DNA from: Rhynchopus sp. YZ270_cl-10
Taxonomy: Eukaryota; Euglenozoa; Diplonemea; Diplonemida; Diplonemidae
Length of the DNA: 64,000 nt
Direction of reading: 5' to 3'
NCBI GenBank assembly: GCA_964035575.1
Contig: OZ037917.1
Location: forward strand, 744,001 to 808,000
Part shown: one piece after another, positions 1-8,850 of the stretch
How the letters are laid out: every line of letters starts with the position of its first letter
Numbering within the stretch: position 1 is the first letter of the stretch
Notes under the pieces: generated by a model
Database searches by the model: none
What the model saw: the letters and a program-made list of their open reading frames with translations, nothing else
What the model was told of the DNA's origin: nothing
Translations under genes and position numbers: made by a program

Positions 1-3000
1 GGCCCACACGGTGCCACTGCAGCCTCACACTCGTTCGTCCCGCAGGCTGGCACAGCATCACCAACCTGCTGCTTCGTGGGGTCGTTCAGGCACGAGCAAA
101 CGAAGTCCTTGAGCGAAGTTGCACCCAGCTTCTCGTCCATGCAGGCCTGCTCAGCACCACATGGGTTCTGGCCTTCGCACTCATTCAGCTCGCAGCTCGC
201 CTTTCTGTCGGTTGCTGTGATGCTTGTGTCCTTCTTGCAGGTGCATGTGAAGTCGTGCTGCGAAGTCTTCGCCTTGTTCGGGTCATTGCAGGTCTGGTCA
301 TCTCCACAGGGGTTCTTCTCACACTCGTCGATCTCGCAGGTTGCCTTCGTTCCTGTTGAAACAACACCGTTGTCACATGTGCAGGTGAAGTCGTAGTGGG
401 ACTCCTTCGTCTTCACTGGGTCCTCACACTTCTGCTCTGTGCCACACGGGTTCGCGTCACAGTCGTTCACACTGCATGCAGCAGGTCCGTCAGTCTGCTT
501 AATCGAAGGATCATCCTTGCAGGTGCAGGTGAAGTCGTGCTGAGAAGTCTTCGCCTTGTTCGGGTCATTGCAGGTCTGGTCAGCAAGACACTGGTTGTGG
601 TCAGCGTCACACTCGTCAATCTCACAAGTGGCCTTCGTTCCTGTTGAAACAACACCGTTGTCACAGGTGCAGGTGAAGTCGTAGTGCGATGCTGCTGTGG
701 GTGTCGGGTCATTGCACTTCTGGTCCGTTCCACACGGGTTCGCGTCACAGTCGTTCACACTGCATGCAGCAGGTCCGTCAGTCTGCTTAATCGAAGGATC
801 AACCTTGCAGGTGCACACGTAGTCGTGCTGAGAAGTCTTCGCCTTGTTCGGGTCATTGCAGGTCTGGTCAGCAAGACACTGGTTGTGGTCAGCATCACAC
901 TCGTCAATCTCACAGGTGGCCTTCGTTCCTGTTGAAACAACACCGTTGTCACAGGTGCAGGTGAAGTCGTAGTGCGATGCTGCTGTGGGTGTCGGATCAT
1001 TGCACTTCTGGTCCGTTCCACACGGATCCCCATCACAGTCGTTCACACTGCATGCAGCAGGTCCGTCAAGCTGGGTGATGGTTGGGTCATCCTTGCACTT
1101 GCAGATGTAGTCGTGCTGAGAGTCGAAGGACTTGTTGGGATCCTCACAGGTCTGGTCAGTGAGACACTTGTTGTGGTCAGCATCGCATTCGTCAACCTCA
1201 CAGGTGGCAGCTGTTCCTGTGGCCTCCACTCCGTTGGAATCGCATTTGCAGATGAAGTCTCCGTGGGACGTCAAGGAGGTGTCGGGGTCAGTGCAAGTCT
1301 GGCCGACTCCACACATGGCGGTGTCGCAATCATCAATGCTGCACACAGCAGCGCCATCAACCTGCTTAATGGAAGGATCAGCCTTGCAGGAGCACACGTA
1401 ATCATGCTGGAAGTCGAAGGACTTGTTCGGGTCCTCACAGGTCTGATCAGCAAGGCACTTGTTGTGGTCAGCATCACACTCGTCAATCTCACAGGTGGCA
1501 GCTGTTCCTGTGGCCTCCACTCCGTTGGAATCGCATTTGCAGATGAAGTCTCCGTGGGACGTCAAGGAGGTGTCGGGGTCAGTGCAGGTCTGGCCGACTC
1601 CGCACATGGCGGTGTCGCAATCATCAATCTTGCACACAGCAGCGCCATCAACCTGCTTAACGGTTGGGTCGTCCTTGCACTTGCAGATGTAGTCGTGCTG
1701 AGAGTCGAAGGACTTGTTCGGGTCCTCACAGGTCTGGTCAGCAAGACACTTGTTGTGGTCAGCATCACACTCGTCAATCTCACAGGTAGCAGCTGTTCCT
1801 GTGGCCTCCACTCCGTTGGAATCGCATTTGCAGATGAAGTCTCCGTGGGACGTCAAGGAGGTGTCGGGGTCAGTGCAGGTCTGGCCGACTCCGCACATGG
1901 CGGTGTCGCAATCATCAATGCTACACACAGCCGCAGCATCAACCTGCTTAACGGTTGGGTCATCCTTACACTTGCAGATGTAATCATGCTGGAAGTCGAA
2001 GGACTTGTTCGGGTCCTCACAGGTCTGATCAGCAGGACACTTGTTGTGGTCAGCATCGCATTCGTCAACCTCACAAGTGGCAGCTGTTCCTGTGGCCTCC
2101 ACTCCGTTGGAATCGCATTTGCAGATGAAGTCTCCGTGGGACGTCAAGGAGGTGTCGGGGTCAGTGCAGGTCTGGCCGACTCCGCACATGGCGGTGTCGC
2201 AATCATCAATGCTACACACAGCCGCAGCATCAACCTGCTTAACGGTTGGGTCAGCCTTGCAGGAGCACACGTAATCGTGCTGAGAGTCGAAGGACTTGTT
2301 CGGGTCCTCACAGGTCTGGTCAGCAAGACACTTGTTGTGGTCAGCATCGCATTCGTCAACCTCACAAGTGGCAGCTGTTCCTGTGGCCTCCACTCCGTTG
2401 GAATCGCATTTGCAGATGAAGTCTCCGTGGGACGTCAAGGAGGTGTCGGGGTCAGTGCAGGTCTGGCCGACTCCGCACATGGCGGTGTCGCAATCATCAA
2501 TCTTGCACACAGCAGCGCCATCAACCTGCTTAACGGTTGGGTCGTCCTTGCACTTGCAGATGTAGTCGTGCTGAGAGTCGAAGGACTTGTTCGGGTCCTC
2601 ACAGGTCTGGTCAGCAAGACACTTGTTGTGGTCAGCATCACACTCGTCAATCTCACAGGTAGCAGCTGTTCCTGTGGCCTCCACTCCGTTGGAATCGCAT
2701 TTGCAGATGAAGTCTCCGTGGGACGTCAAGGAGGTGTCGGGGTCAGTGCAGGTCTGGCCGACTCCGCACATGGCGGTGTCGCAATCATCAATCTTGCACA
2801 CAGCAGCGCCATCAACCTGCTTAACGGTTGGGTCGTCCTTGCACTTGCAGATGTAGTCGTGCTGCGAAGACTTCGCCTTGTTCGGGTCCTCACAGGTCTG
2901 GTCAGCAAGACACTGGTTGTGGTCTGCATCACACTCGTCAATCTCACAAGTGGCAGCTGTTCCTGTTGAAACAACACCGTTGTCACATGTGCAGGTGAAG

Positions 3001-6000
3001 TCGAAGTGCGATGCTGCTGTGGGGGTCGGATCATTGCACATCTGCATCGGTCCGCACGGGTTGCTGTCACAGTCGTTCACGCTGCATGCAGCAGGTCCGT
3101 CCTTCTGCTGAATGGTGGGATCATCCTTGCACTTGCAGATGAAGTCGTGCTGCACATCGAAAGACTTGTTCGGGTCCTCACAGGTCTGGTCAGCGAGACA
3201 CTTGTTGTTCGTCATGTCGCACTCATCAACTTCGCACGTTGCAGATGTTCCCTGTGTCTTCACACCGTTCGTACACTCACACCAGTAGTCGTTGTGCGAG
3301 GTCGTCGACTGGTCAGGGTCTGTGCAGGTCTGACCTGCCGCACAAGGCATGGCATCACAGTCGTTGCTTGTGCAGGTCGCAGCCATGCCCGTTGCTGTCC
3401 CAGCCAGAGGTGCGTCGCAAGTGCATGTGTAGTCACCCACGGCTGTCACAGCGGTGTTCGGGTCCGCACACGTCTGTCCTCCTGCACACGGCGCTGCCAC
3501 GCACTCGTCGAGAGTACACACAGCAGGCTTCCCTGTCTCAGTACCCGTGCCCGTCTTGCAAGTGCAGGAGTAGTCGTTCATGCTCATCGCCGTCTGGTCA
3601 GGATCCACACAGTTCTGGTCCGCACCACAGGGTGCAGGCATCGCAGCACACTCGTCCTCAGATCCTGTGTTGCACACAGCAGGCTTTCCTGTTGCCTTCT
3701 CTGTGCTGGGTGCGGCACACGTGCACACGAAGTCGTCCTTCTGCGAAGGTCCCTTCATTGCGTCCACACACGTCTGTGCACCACACGGCGACGGCACAAC
3801 TGCGCACTCATCAATCTCACATATCTGCACAGGTCCTCCAACCTTCTTCGTTTCAACGTCGTTTGCGCATGTGCACTCAAAGTTCTGCTTCACGTTTGCG
3901 GTCTTGTCTGTGTCCACACAGGTCTGACCAGCACCACAGGGTGTGCCAGTGGCACACTCGTCAACCTCACAAGTCGCCTGTCCTCCTGTTGCCTCAACTC
4001 CGTTTGTGCACTTGCACTTGTAGTCACCAGTGGATGTGGGGCTCGGGTTCGGATCTGTGCAGGTCTGCTGAGTGTTTGCGGTGTCACAAGGATCGCTGCT
4101 GCACTCGTCCTTTGTGCAAGTTGCAGCAGCACCAGTGTTCTTGATGGTGGCGTCGGCATCACATGTGCAAGTGAAATCACCCTTCTTGTTTGCTGCCTTG
4201 TCAGGATCAACACAGGTCTGGCCAGTTGCTCCACATGGCTTTGCAACACACTCGTCAAGCTCGCAAGTCGCCTTTCCTCCTGTTGCCTCAACTCCGTTGG
4301 TGCACTTGCACTTGTAGTCACCAGTGGATGTGGGGCTCGGGGTCGGGTCAGTGCAGGTCTGCTGAGTGTTTGCGGTGTCACAAGGGTCCTTTTCACACTC
4401 ATCCTTCGTGCAAGTTGCAGGTGCACCAGTGTTCTTGATGGTGTTGTCTGCATCACATGTGCAAGTGAAATCACCCTTCTTGTTTGCTGCCTTGTCAGGA
4501 TCAACACAGGTCTGGCCAGTTGCTCCACACGGCTTCGCAACACACTCGTCAAGCTCACAGGTCGCCTGTCCTCCTGTTGCCTCAATGCCGTTTGTGCACT
4601 TGCACTTGTAGTCTCCAGTCGAAGAGGCACTCTGGTTAGGGTCACTGCACGTCTGCTGGGTGTTTGCAGTGTCGCAAGGATCGCTGCTGCACTCATCCTT
4701 GTCACAGGTGGCCGCAGCACCAGTGTTCTTGATGGTGTTGTCTGCATCACATGTGCAAGTGAAGTCACCCTTCTTGTTTGCTGCCTTGTCAGGATCAACG
4801 CAAGTCTGGCCAGATGCACCACACGGCTTCGCAACACACTCGTCAAGCTCACAAGTCGCCTGTCCTCCTGTTGCCTCAATGCCGTTTGTGCACTTGCACA
4901 CGTAATCTCCGGTGGAGGAAGGCACGGGGTTCGGGTCGTTGCACGACTGCTGAGTGTTTGCGGTGTCGCAAGGATCGCTGCTGCATTCATCCTTGTCGCA
5001 GGTGGCCGCAGCACCAGTGTTCTTGATGGTGTTATCCTTGTCACATGTGCAAGTGAAGTCACCCTTCTTGTTTGCTGCCTTGTCAGGATCAACACAGGTC
5101 TGGCCAGTTGCTCCACATGGCTTCGCAGCACACTCGTCAAGCTCACAAGTCGCCTGTCCTCCTGTTGCCTCAATGCCGTTTGTGCACTTGCACACGTAAT
5201 CTCCGGTGGAGGAAGGCACAGGGTTCGGGTCGTTGCACGACTGCTGAGTGTTTGCGGTGTCACAAGGATCGCTGCTGCATTCATCCTTGTCGCAGGTGGC
5301 CGCAGCACCAGTGTTCTTGATGGTGTTATCCTTGTCACATGTGCAAGTGAAGTCACCCTTCTTGTTTGCTGCCTTGTCAGGATCAACACAGGTCTGGCCA
5401 GTTGCTCCACATGGCTTCGCAGCACACTCGTCAAGCTCGCAAGTCGCCTGTCCTCCTGTTGCCTCAACTCCGTTTGTGCACTTGCACTTGTAGTCTCCAG
5501 TCGCAGAGGCACTCTGGTTCGGGTCACTGCACGTCTGCTGGGTGTTTGCGGTGTCGCAAGGATCGCTGCTGCACTCATCCTTGTCACAGGTGGCAGCAGC
5601 ACCGGTGTTCTTGATGGTGTTGTCCTTGTCACATGTGCAAGTGAAATCACCCTTCTTGTTTGCTGCCTTGTCAGGATCAACACAGGTCTGGCCAGATGCT
5701 CCACATGGCTTCGCAACACACTCGTCAAGCTCACAGGTCGCCTGTCCTCCTGTTGCCTCAATGCCGTTTGTGCACTTGCACACGTAATCTCCGGTGGAGG
5801 AAGGCACGGGGTTCGGGTCGTTGCACGACTGCTGAGTGTTTGCGGTGTCACAAGGATCGCTGCTGCACTCATCCTTGTCACAGGTGGCAGCAGCACCAGT
5901 GTTCTTGATGGTGTTGTCCTTGTCACATGTGCAAGTGAAGTCACCCTTCTTGTTTGCTGCCTTGTCAGGATCAACGCAAGTCTGGCCAGTTGCTCCACAT

Positions 6001-8762
6001 GGCTTCGCAACACACTCGTCAAGCTCGCAAGTCGCCTGTCCTCCTGTTGCCTCAATGCCGTTTGTGCACTTGCACACGTAATCTCCGGTGGAGGAAGGCA
6101 CGGGGTTCGGGTCGTTGCACGACTGCTGAGTGTTTGCGGTGTCACAAGGATCGCTGCTGCATTCATCCTTGTCACAGGTGGCTGCAGCACCAGTGTTCTT
6201 GATGGTGGCGTCGGCATCACATGTGCAAGTGAAATCACCCTTCTTGTTTGATGCCTTGTCAGGATCAACACAGGTCTGGCCAGATGCTCCACATGGCTTT
6301 GCAACGCACTCGTCAAGCTCGCAAGTCGCCTGTCCTCCTGTTGCCTCAACTCCGTTTGTGCACTTGCACTTGTAGTCTCCAGTCGAAGAGGCACTCTGGT
6401 TAGGGTCAGTGCACGTCTGCTGAGTGTTTGCAGTGTCACATGGATCGCTGCTGCACTCATCCTTGTCACAGGTGGCCGCAGCACCAGTGTTCTTGATGGT
6501 GTTGTCGGCATCACATGTGCAAGTGAAATCACCCTTCTTGTTTGATGCCTTGTCAGGATCAACACAGGTCTGGCCAGATGCTCCACACGGCTTCGCAACG
6601 CACTCGTCAAGCTCGCAAGTCGCCTGTCCTCCTGTTGCCTCAACTCCGTTCGTGCACTTGCACTTGTAGTCTCCAGTCGAAGAGGCACTCTGGTTAGGGT
6701 CACTGCACGTCTGCTGAGTGTTTGCAGTGTCGCAAGGGTCGCTGCTGCACTCGTCCTTGTCGCAGGTGGCCGCAGCACCGGTCTTCTTGATGGTGTTGTC
6801 AGCATCACAAGTACACTCGAAGTCAAGTTTCTTGTTCGATGCCTTGTCCTTGTCCACACAGGTCTGGCCAGATGCTCCACATGGCTTTGCATCGCACTCG
6901 TCAACCTCACAAGTCGCCTTTCCTCCTGTTGCCTCAACTCCGTTTGTGCACTTGCACTTGTAGTCTCCAGTCGAAGAAGGGCTCTGGTCAGGGTCAGTGC
7001 ATGTCTGCTGGGTGTTGGCAGCGTCACAGGGGTCAGATTGACACTCGTCCTTGTCACACGTGGCAGGCCCTCCTGTGTTGGTGATCTTGTTGTCCGACTG
7101 GCAGGTGCATGTGTAGTCACTCAGACTCTTGGCTCCCTGCTTCGTGTCCACGCAGTCCTGGCCAGAACCACAGGGTGTTCCACTTGCGCATTCGTCTGTG
7201 GTGCACACTGCAGCCTTGCCAGTGACAGTGATGGACGAATCATCCTTGCAGGTGCAGGTGTAGTCCTTGTCCACTGCCTGGTCCGGGTCGTTGCAGTCCT
7301 GGTCGGCGTCACACGGGGTTGCTGCGCACTCGTCTGTCATCGGTGTCGGTGGTGTGTTGGCACAACCGGTCATGGCCGTGCCCGGGTTGAGCACGTTGCT
7401 GTCGTACTGTCCACCGAAGTTCCCTGCCGCCTTGTAGTTGCACATGATGTACACCTTGTTGTAGCTACCACCGGGAACGTGGCACACAGCGCATCCGATC
7501 TCCATCGACGACTTCCACACAACCTGAGTAAAGTGCCCAGTGCCGGAGGAGAACCCACCGTTGTTGTAGTCGTAGCAGCCCTCCTCACCACAGTACCAGT
7601 TCTTCACACCCTCGGCAACATCCCACGACGTGGCGTCAATGCCGCTCTTTCCGACCATCGCAATGTTCTCTCCGTACTCACCACCAGAGTTGTGAGTCAT
7701 CGATCCACCACACGTCGTCTTGAACCCAGAGCTGGCAAGGGTCCACTGTCCAATGGTCTTGCTGTACGTCGCCGGGCATGCACCGTGCTGCTCTCTGTAG
7801 TAGTTGTGCTGTGCCATCACACGCTCAATCTGCCAGTCCTGGAGCTCGTCCAGGCAGATGTTCGAGTCGCCCGCACACTTCCCGCTTGCGGCTGCCGCAG
7901 GTGCCTTTGACGAGGTGAACCCGTCACACCAGCAGAGTGTCGACCCGCACGAGCCGTCCTTCGTCGCACTTCCCGGGCACGGTCCTCCGCTGGGCTTCGA
8001 GTACTCGCTGGTGGGGCTGGTCACAGCAGGTGCGTCTGTGGTGGGTGTGCCTGGCTTTGCAGTTGGGGGGACATCTGTGTCCGGGGCAGGTGTTGGCGGT
8101 GCAGCAGCAGCACAGCCCGACGCAGCGGTGTTAGTCTTGCCGACGTTTGTGTCGTACGTGCTTCCGAAGTTACCGGGCGACTTGTAGTTGCACATGATGT
8201 TCAGCTCCAGGTACGAAGCTCCCGAGTCGTACGAGCACACACCACATCCGATCTCAAGGGAGTCCTTCCACACAACCTGCGTAAAGTGACCAGTCGATCC
8301 CGAGAACCCACCGTTGTTGTAGTCGTAGCAGCCCTCCTCACCACAGTACCAGTTCTTCACTCCCTCAGCAGGGTCCCACGTCGTGGCGTCCTGGCCGAAC
8401 TTCCCAACCATCGCAATGTTCTCTCCGTATCCAGACCCAGAGTTGTGAGTCATCGATCCCTTGCACGTCGTTGCGAACCCAGAGCTCCCAATTGTGTAGG
8501 ACTCGATGTCCTTGTTGTACGTCACAGGGCACGCTCCGTGCTTCTCTCTGTAGAGGTTGTGCTGCGCCAGCACAGTCGCAATCTGCCAGTCAAGCAGTCC
8601 TGCGATGCAGGACTTCTTTCCAGAGCAGCTTCCTGCAGCCGCCTGTGCCGTGTTGGCAGGTGTCTCCGTGAACGAATTGCACCACGACAGCGACGAGTCA
8701 CACTGCCCATGCACAGTGCTGATGCTGAGCGCGACTGCGCATGCAGCCACAACAGCCTTCAT
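1..8762 (-). CDS. Double-CAP, multi-EGF surface protein (C-terminus beyond window)
   Basis: The frame opens with the ATG at 8762-8760 and is still open at base 1, so at least 2920 codons are present and the end is missing. A signal peptide (about residues 1-19, MKAVVAACAVALSISTVHG) is followed by two complete CAP domains, about residues 20-210 and 266-465, joined by a Pro/Thr-rich linker. Both have the CAP marks: HN near the helix start, THNSG plus GENIAM, a CGEEGCYDY strand, GHFTQVVW and IMCNY. Only this paralogue has a second CAP. About 50 six-cysteine EGF-like modules follow from residue 475, as a 294-bp pair array, the shared central block (3281-3947) and a 291-bp pair array. By analogy with its neighbours it should end in a stalk, membrane helix and short tail. 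CAP proteins are secreted or surface proteins that bind lipids or partner proteins; the exact role here is unknown. Confidence 0.88.
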   Translation of the reverse strand, partial: MKAVVAACAVALSISTVHGQCDSSLSWCNSFTETPANTAQAAAGSCSGKKSCIAGLLDWQIATVLAQHNLYREKHGACPVTYNKDIESYTIGSSGFATTCKGSMTHNSGSGYGENIAMVGKFGQDATTWDPAEGVKNWYCGEEGCYDYNNGGFSGSTGHFTQVVWKDSLEIGCGVCSYDSGASYLELNIMCNYKSPGNFGSTYDTNVGKTNTAASGCAAAAPPTPAPDTDVPPTAKPGTPTTDAPAVTSPTSEYSKPSGGPCPGSATKDGSCGSTLCWCDGFTSSKAPAAAASGKCAGDSNICLDELQDWQIERVMAQHNYYREQHGACPATYSKTIGQWTLASSGFKTTCGGSMTHNSGGEYGENIAMVGKSGIDATSWDVAEGVKNWYCGEEGCYDYNNGGFSSGTGHFTQVVWKSSMEIGCAVCHVPGGSYNKVYIMCNYKAAGNFGGQYDSNVLNPGTAMTGCANTPPTPMTDECAATPCDADQDCNDPDQAVDKDYTCTCKDDSSITVTGKAAVCTTDECASGTPCGSGQDCVDTKQGAKSLSDYTCTCQSDNKITNTGGPATCDKDECQSDPCDAANTQQTCTDPDQSPSSTGDYKCKCTNGVEATGGKATCEVDECDAKPCGASGQTCVDKDKASNKKLDFECTCDADNTIKKTGAAATCDKDECSSDPCDTANTQQTCSDPNQSASSTGDYKCKCTNGVEATGGQATCELDECVAKPCGASGQTCVDPDKASNKKGDFTCTCDADNTIKNTGAAATCDKDECSSDPCDTANTQQTCTDPNQSASSTGDYKCKCTNGVEATGGQATCELDECVAKPCGASGQTCVDPDKASNKKGDFTCTCDADATIKNTGAAATCDKDECSSDPCDTANTQQSCNDPNPVPSSTGDYVCKCTNGIEATGGQATCELDECVAKPCGATGQTCVDPDKAANKKGDFTCTCDKDNTIKNTGAAATCDKDECSSDPCDTANTQQSCNDPNPVPSSTGDYVCKCTNGIEATGGQATCELDECVAKPCGASGQTCVDPDKAANKKGDFTCTCDKDNTIKNTGAAATCDKDECSSDPCDTANTQQTCSDPNQSASATGDYKCKCTNGVEATGGQATCELDECAAKPCGATGQTCVDPDKAANKKGDFTCTCDKDNTIKNTGAAATCDKDECSSDPCDTANTQQSCNDPNPVPSSTGDYVCKCTNGIEATGGQATCELDECAAKPCGATGQTCVDPDKAANKKGDFTCTCDKDNTIKNTGAAATCDKDECSSDPCDTANTQQSCNDPNPVPSSTGDYVCKCTNGIEATGGQATCELDECVAKPCGASGQTCVDPDKAANKKGDFTCTCDADNTIKNTGAAATCDKDECSSDPCDTANTQQTCSDPNQSASSTGDYKCKCTNGIEATGGQATCELDECVAKPCGATGQTCVDPDKAANKKGDFTCTCDADNTIKNTGAPATCTKDECEKDPCDTANTQQTCTDPTPSPTSTGDYKCKCTNGVEATGGKATCELDECVAKPCGATGQTCVDPDKAANKKGDFTCTCDADATIKNTGAAATCTKDECSSDPCDTANTQQTCTDPNPSPTSTGDYKCKCTNGVEATGGQATCEVDECATGTPCGAGQTCVDTDKTANVKQNFECTCANDVETKKVGGPVQICEIDECAVVPSPCGAQTCVDAMKGPSQKDDFVCTCAAPSTEKATGKPAVCNTGSEDECAAMPAPCGADQNCVDPDQTAMSMNDYSCTCKTGTGTETGKPAVCTLDECVAAPCAGGQTCADPNTAVTAVGDYTCTCDAPLAGTATGMAATCTSNDCDAMPCAAGQTCTDPDQSTTSHNDYWCECTNGVKTQGTSATCEVDECDMTNNKCLADQTCEDPNKSFDVQHDFICKCKDDPTIQQKDGPAACSVNDCDSNPCGPMQMCNDPTPTAASHFDFTCTCDNGVVSTGTAATCEIDECDADHNQCLADQTCEDPNKAKSSQHDYICKCKDDPTVKQVDGAAVCKIDDCDTAMCGVGQTCTDPDTSLTSHGDFICKCDSNGVEATGTAATCEIDECDADHNKCLADQTCEDPNKSFDSQHDYICKCKDDPTVKQVDGAAVCKIDDCDTAMCGVGQTCTDPDTSLTSHGDFICKCDSNGVEATGTAATCEVDECDADHNKCLADQTCEDPNKSFDSQHDYVCSCKADPTVKQVDAAAVCSIDDCDTAMCGVGQTCTDPDTSLTSHGDFICKCDSNGVEATGTAATCEVDECDADHNKCPADQTCEDPNKSFDFQHDYICKCKDDPTVKQVDAAAVCSIDDCDTAMCGVGQTCTDPDTSLTSHGDFICKCDSNGVEATGTAATCEIDECDADHNKCLADQTCEDPNKSFDSQHDYICKCKDDPTVKQVDGAAVCKIDDCDTAMCGVGQTCTDPDTSLTSHGDFICKCDSNGVEATGTAATCEIDECDADHNKCLADQTCEDPNKSFDFQHDYVCSCKADPSIKQVDGAAVCSIDDCDTAMCGVGQTCTDPDTSLTSHGDFICKCDSNGVEATGTAATCEVDECDADHNKCLTDQTCEDPNKSFDSQHDYICKCKDDPTITQLDGPAACSVNDCDGDPCGTDQKCNDPTPTAASHYDFTCTCDNGVVSTGTKATCEIDECDADHNQCLADQTCNDPNKAKTSQHDYVCTCKVDPSIKQTDGPAACSVNDCDANPCGTDQKCNDPTPTAASHYDFTCTCDNGVVSTGTKATCEIDECDADHNQCLADQTCNDPNKAKTSQHDFTCTCKDDPSIKQTDGPAACSVNDCDANPCGTEQKCEDPVKTKESHYDFTCTCDNGVVSTGTKATCEIDECEKNPCGDDQTCNDPNKAKTSQHDFTCTCKKDTSITATDRKASCELNECEGQNPCGAEQACMDEKLGATSLKDFVCSCLNDPTKQQVGDAVPACGTNECEAAVAPCG
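1100..2870 (-). repeat. 291-bp tandem array (EGF pairs) in gene 1-8762
   Basis: Six units of 291 bp coding for DDCDTAMCGVGQ plus DECDADHNKC modules; a 288-bp version of the pair lies nearer the left edge (about 390-1060). This DDC type is not seen in the other genes. Confidence 0.88.
3281..3947 (-). repeat. Invariant central EGF block, copy in gene 1-8762
   Basis: A 667-bp stretch coding for about four and a half EGF-like modules (DECATGTPCGAGQ to NDCDAMPC). It has the same length, without indels, in six genes of the window and only scattered base differences. Confidence 0.9.
3990..7030 (-). repeat. 294-bp tandem array (EGF pairs) in gene 1-8762
   Basis: About ten near-identical units of 294 bp (98 codons) in exact register. 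Each codes for a DEC...DPC module followed by a DEC...KPC module. The repeat unit is two EGF modules, not one. Confidence 0.9.
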
Positions 8763-8850
8763 TTTTTGTTGCTTCCTTTACTTGTACCTTTTTTGATCAA
8801 GCTTTCTCTGTCAGTAGCGTGGTGTGGGGAGGGGTGAGGACACCGGGGGA
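8763..8850 (-). promoter_or_regulatory. 5' flank of gene 1-8762, weak acceptor-like site
   Basis: Read on the minus strand, a C/T/A-rich run (CCCCTCCCCACACCACG) leads to CTACTGACAG, whose AG is at 8809-8808, about 45 nt before the ATG. It could be a 3' splice site, cis or trans, but is weaker than the sites of the other genes. Confidence 0.35.

Noticed and set aside
972-6251. Long plus-strand frames opposite the CAP-EGF genes (972-2969 and 3006-6251; likewise 30623-33655 and 37772-39982)
   Set aside because: They are codon-on-codon antisense to real genes. The sense proteins use few Leu and Ser codons that would read as stops on the other strand, so the antisense stays open by composition. 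The products are repetitive and lack start context or domains.
3890-7120. 1076-codon minus-strand frame rich in Thr/Arg/Leu
   Set aside because: An out-of-register shadow of the EGF array in the gene at 1-8762. Its 98-residue periodicity is inherited from the 294-bp repeat, and the true frame has the signal peptide and cysteines.
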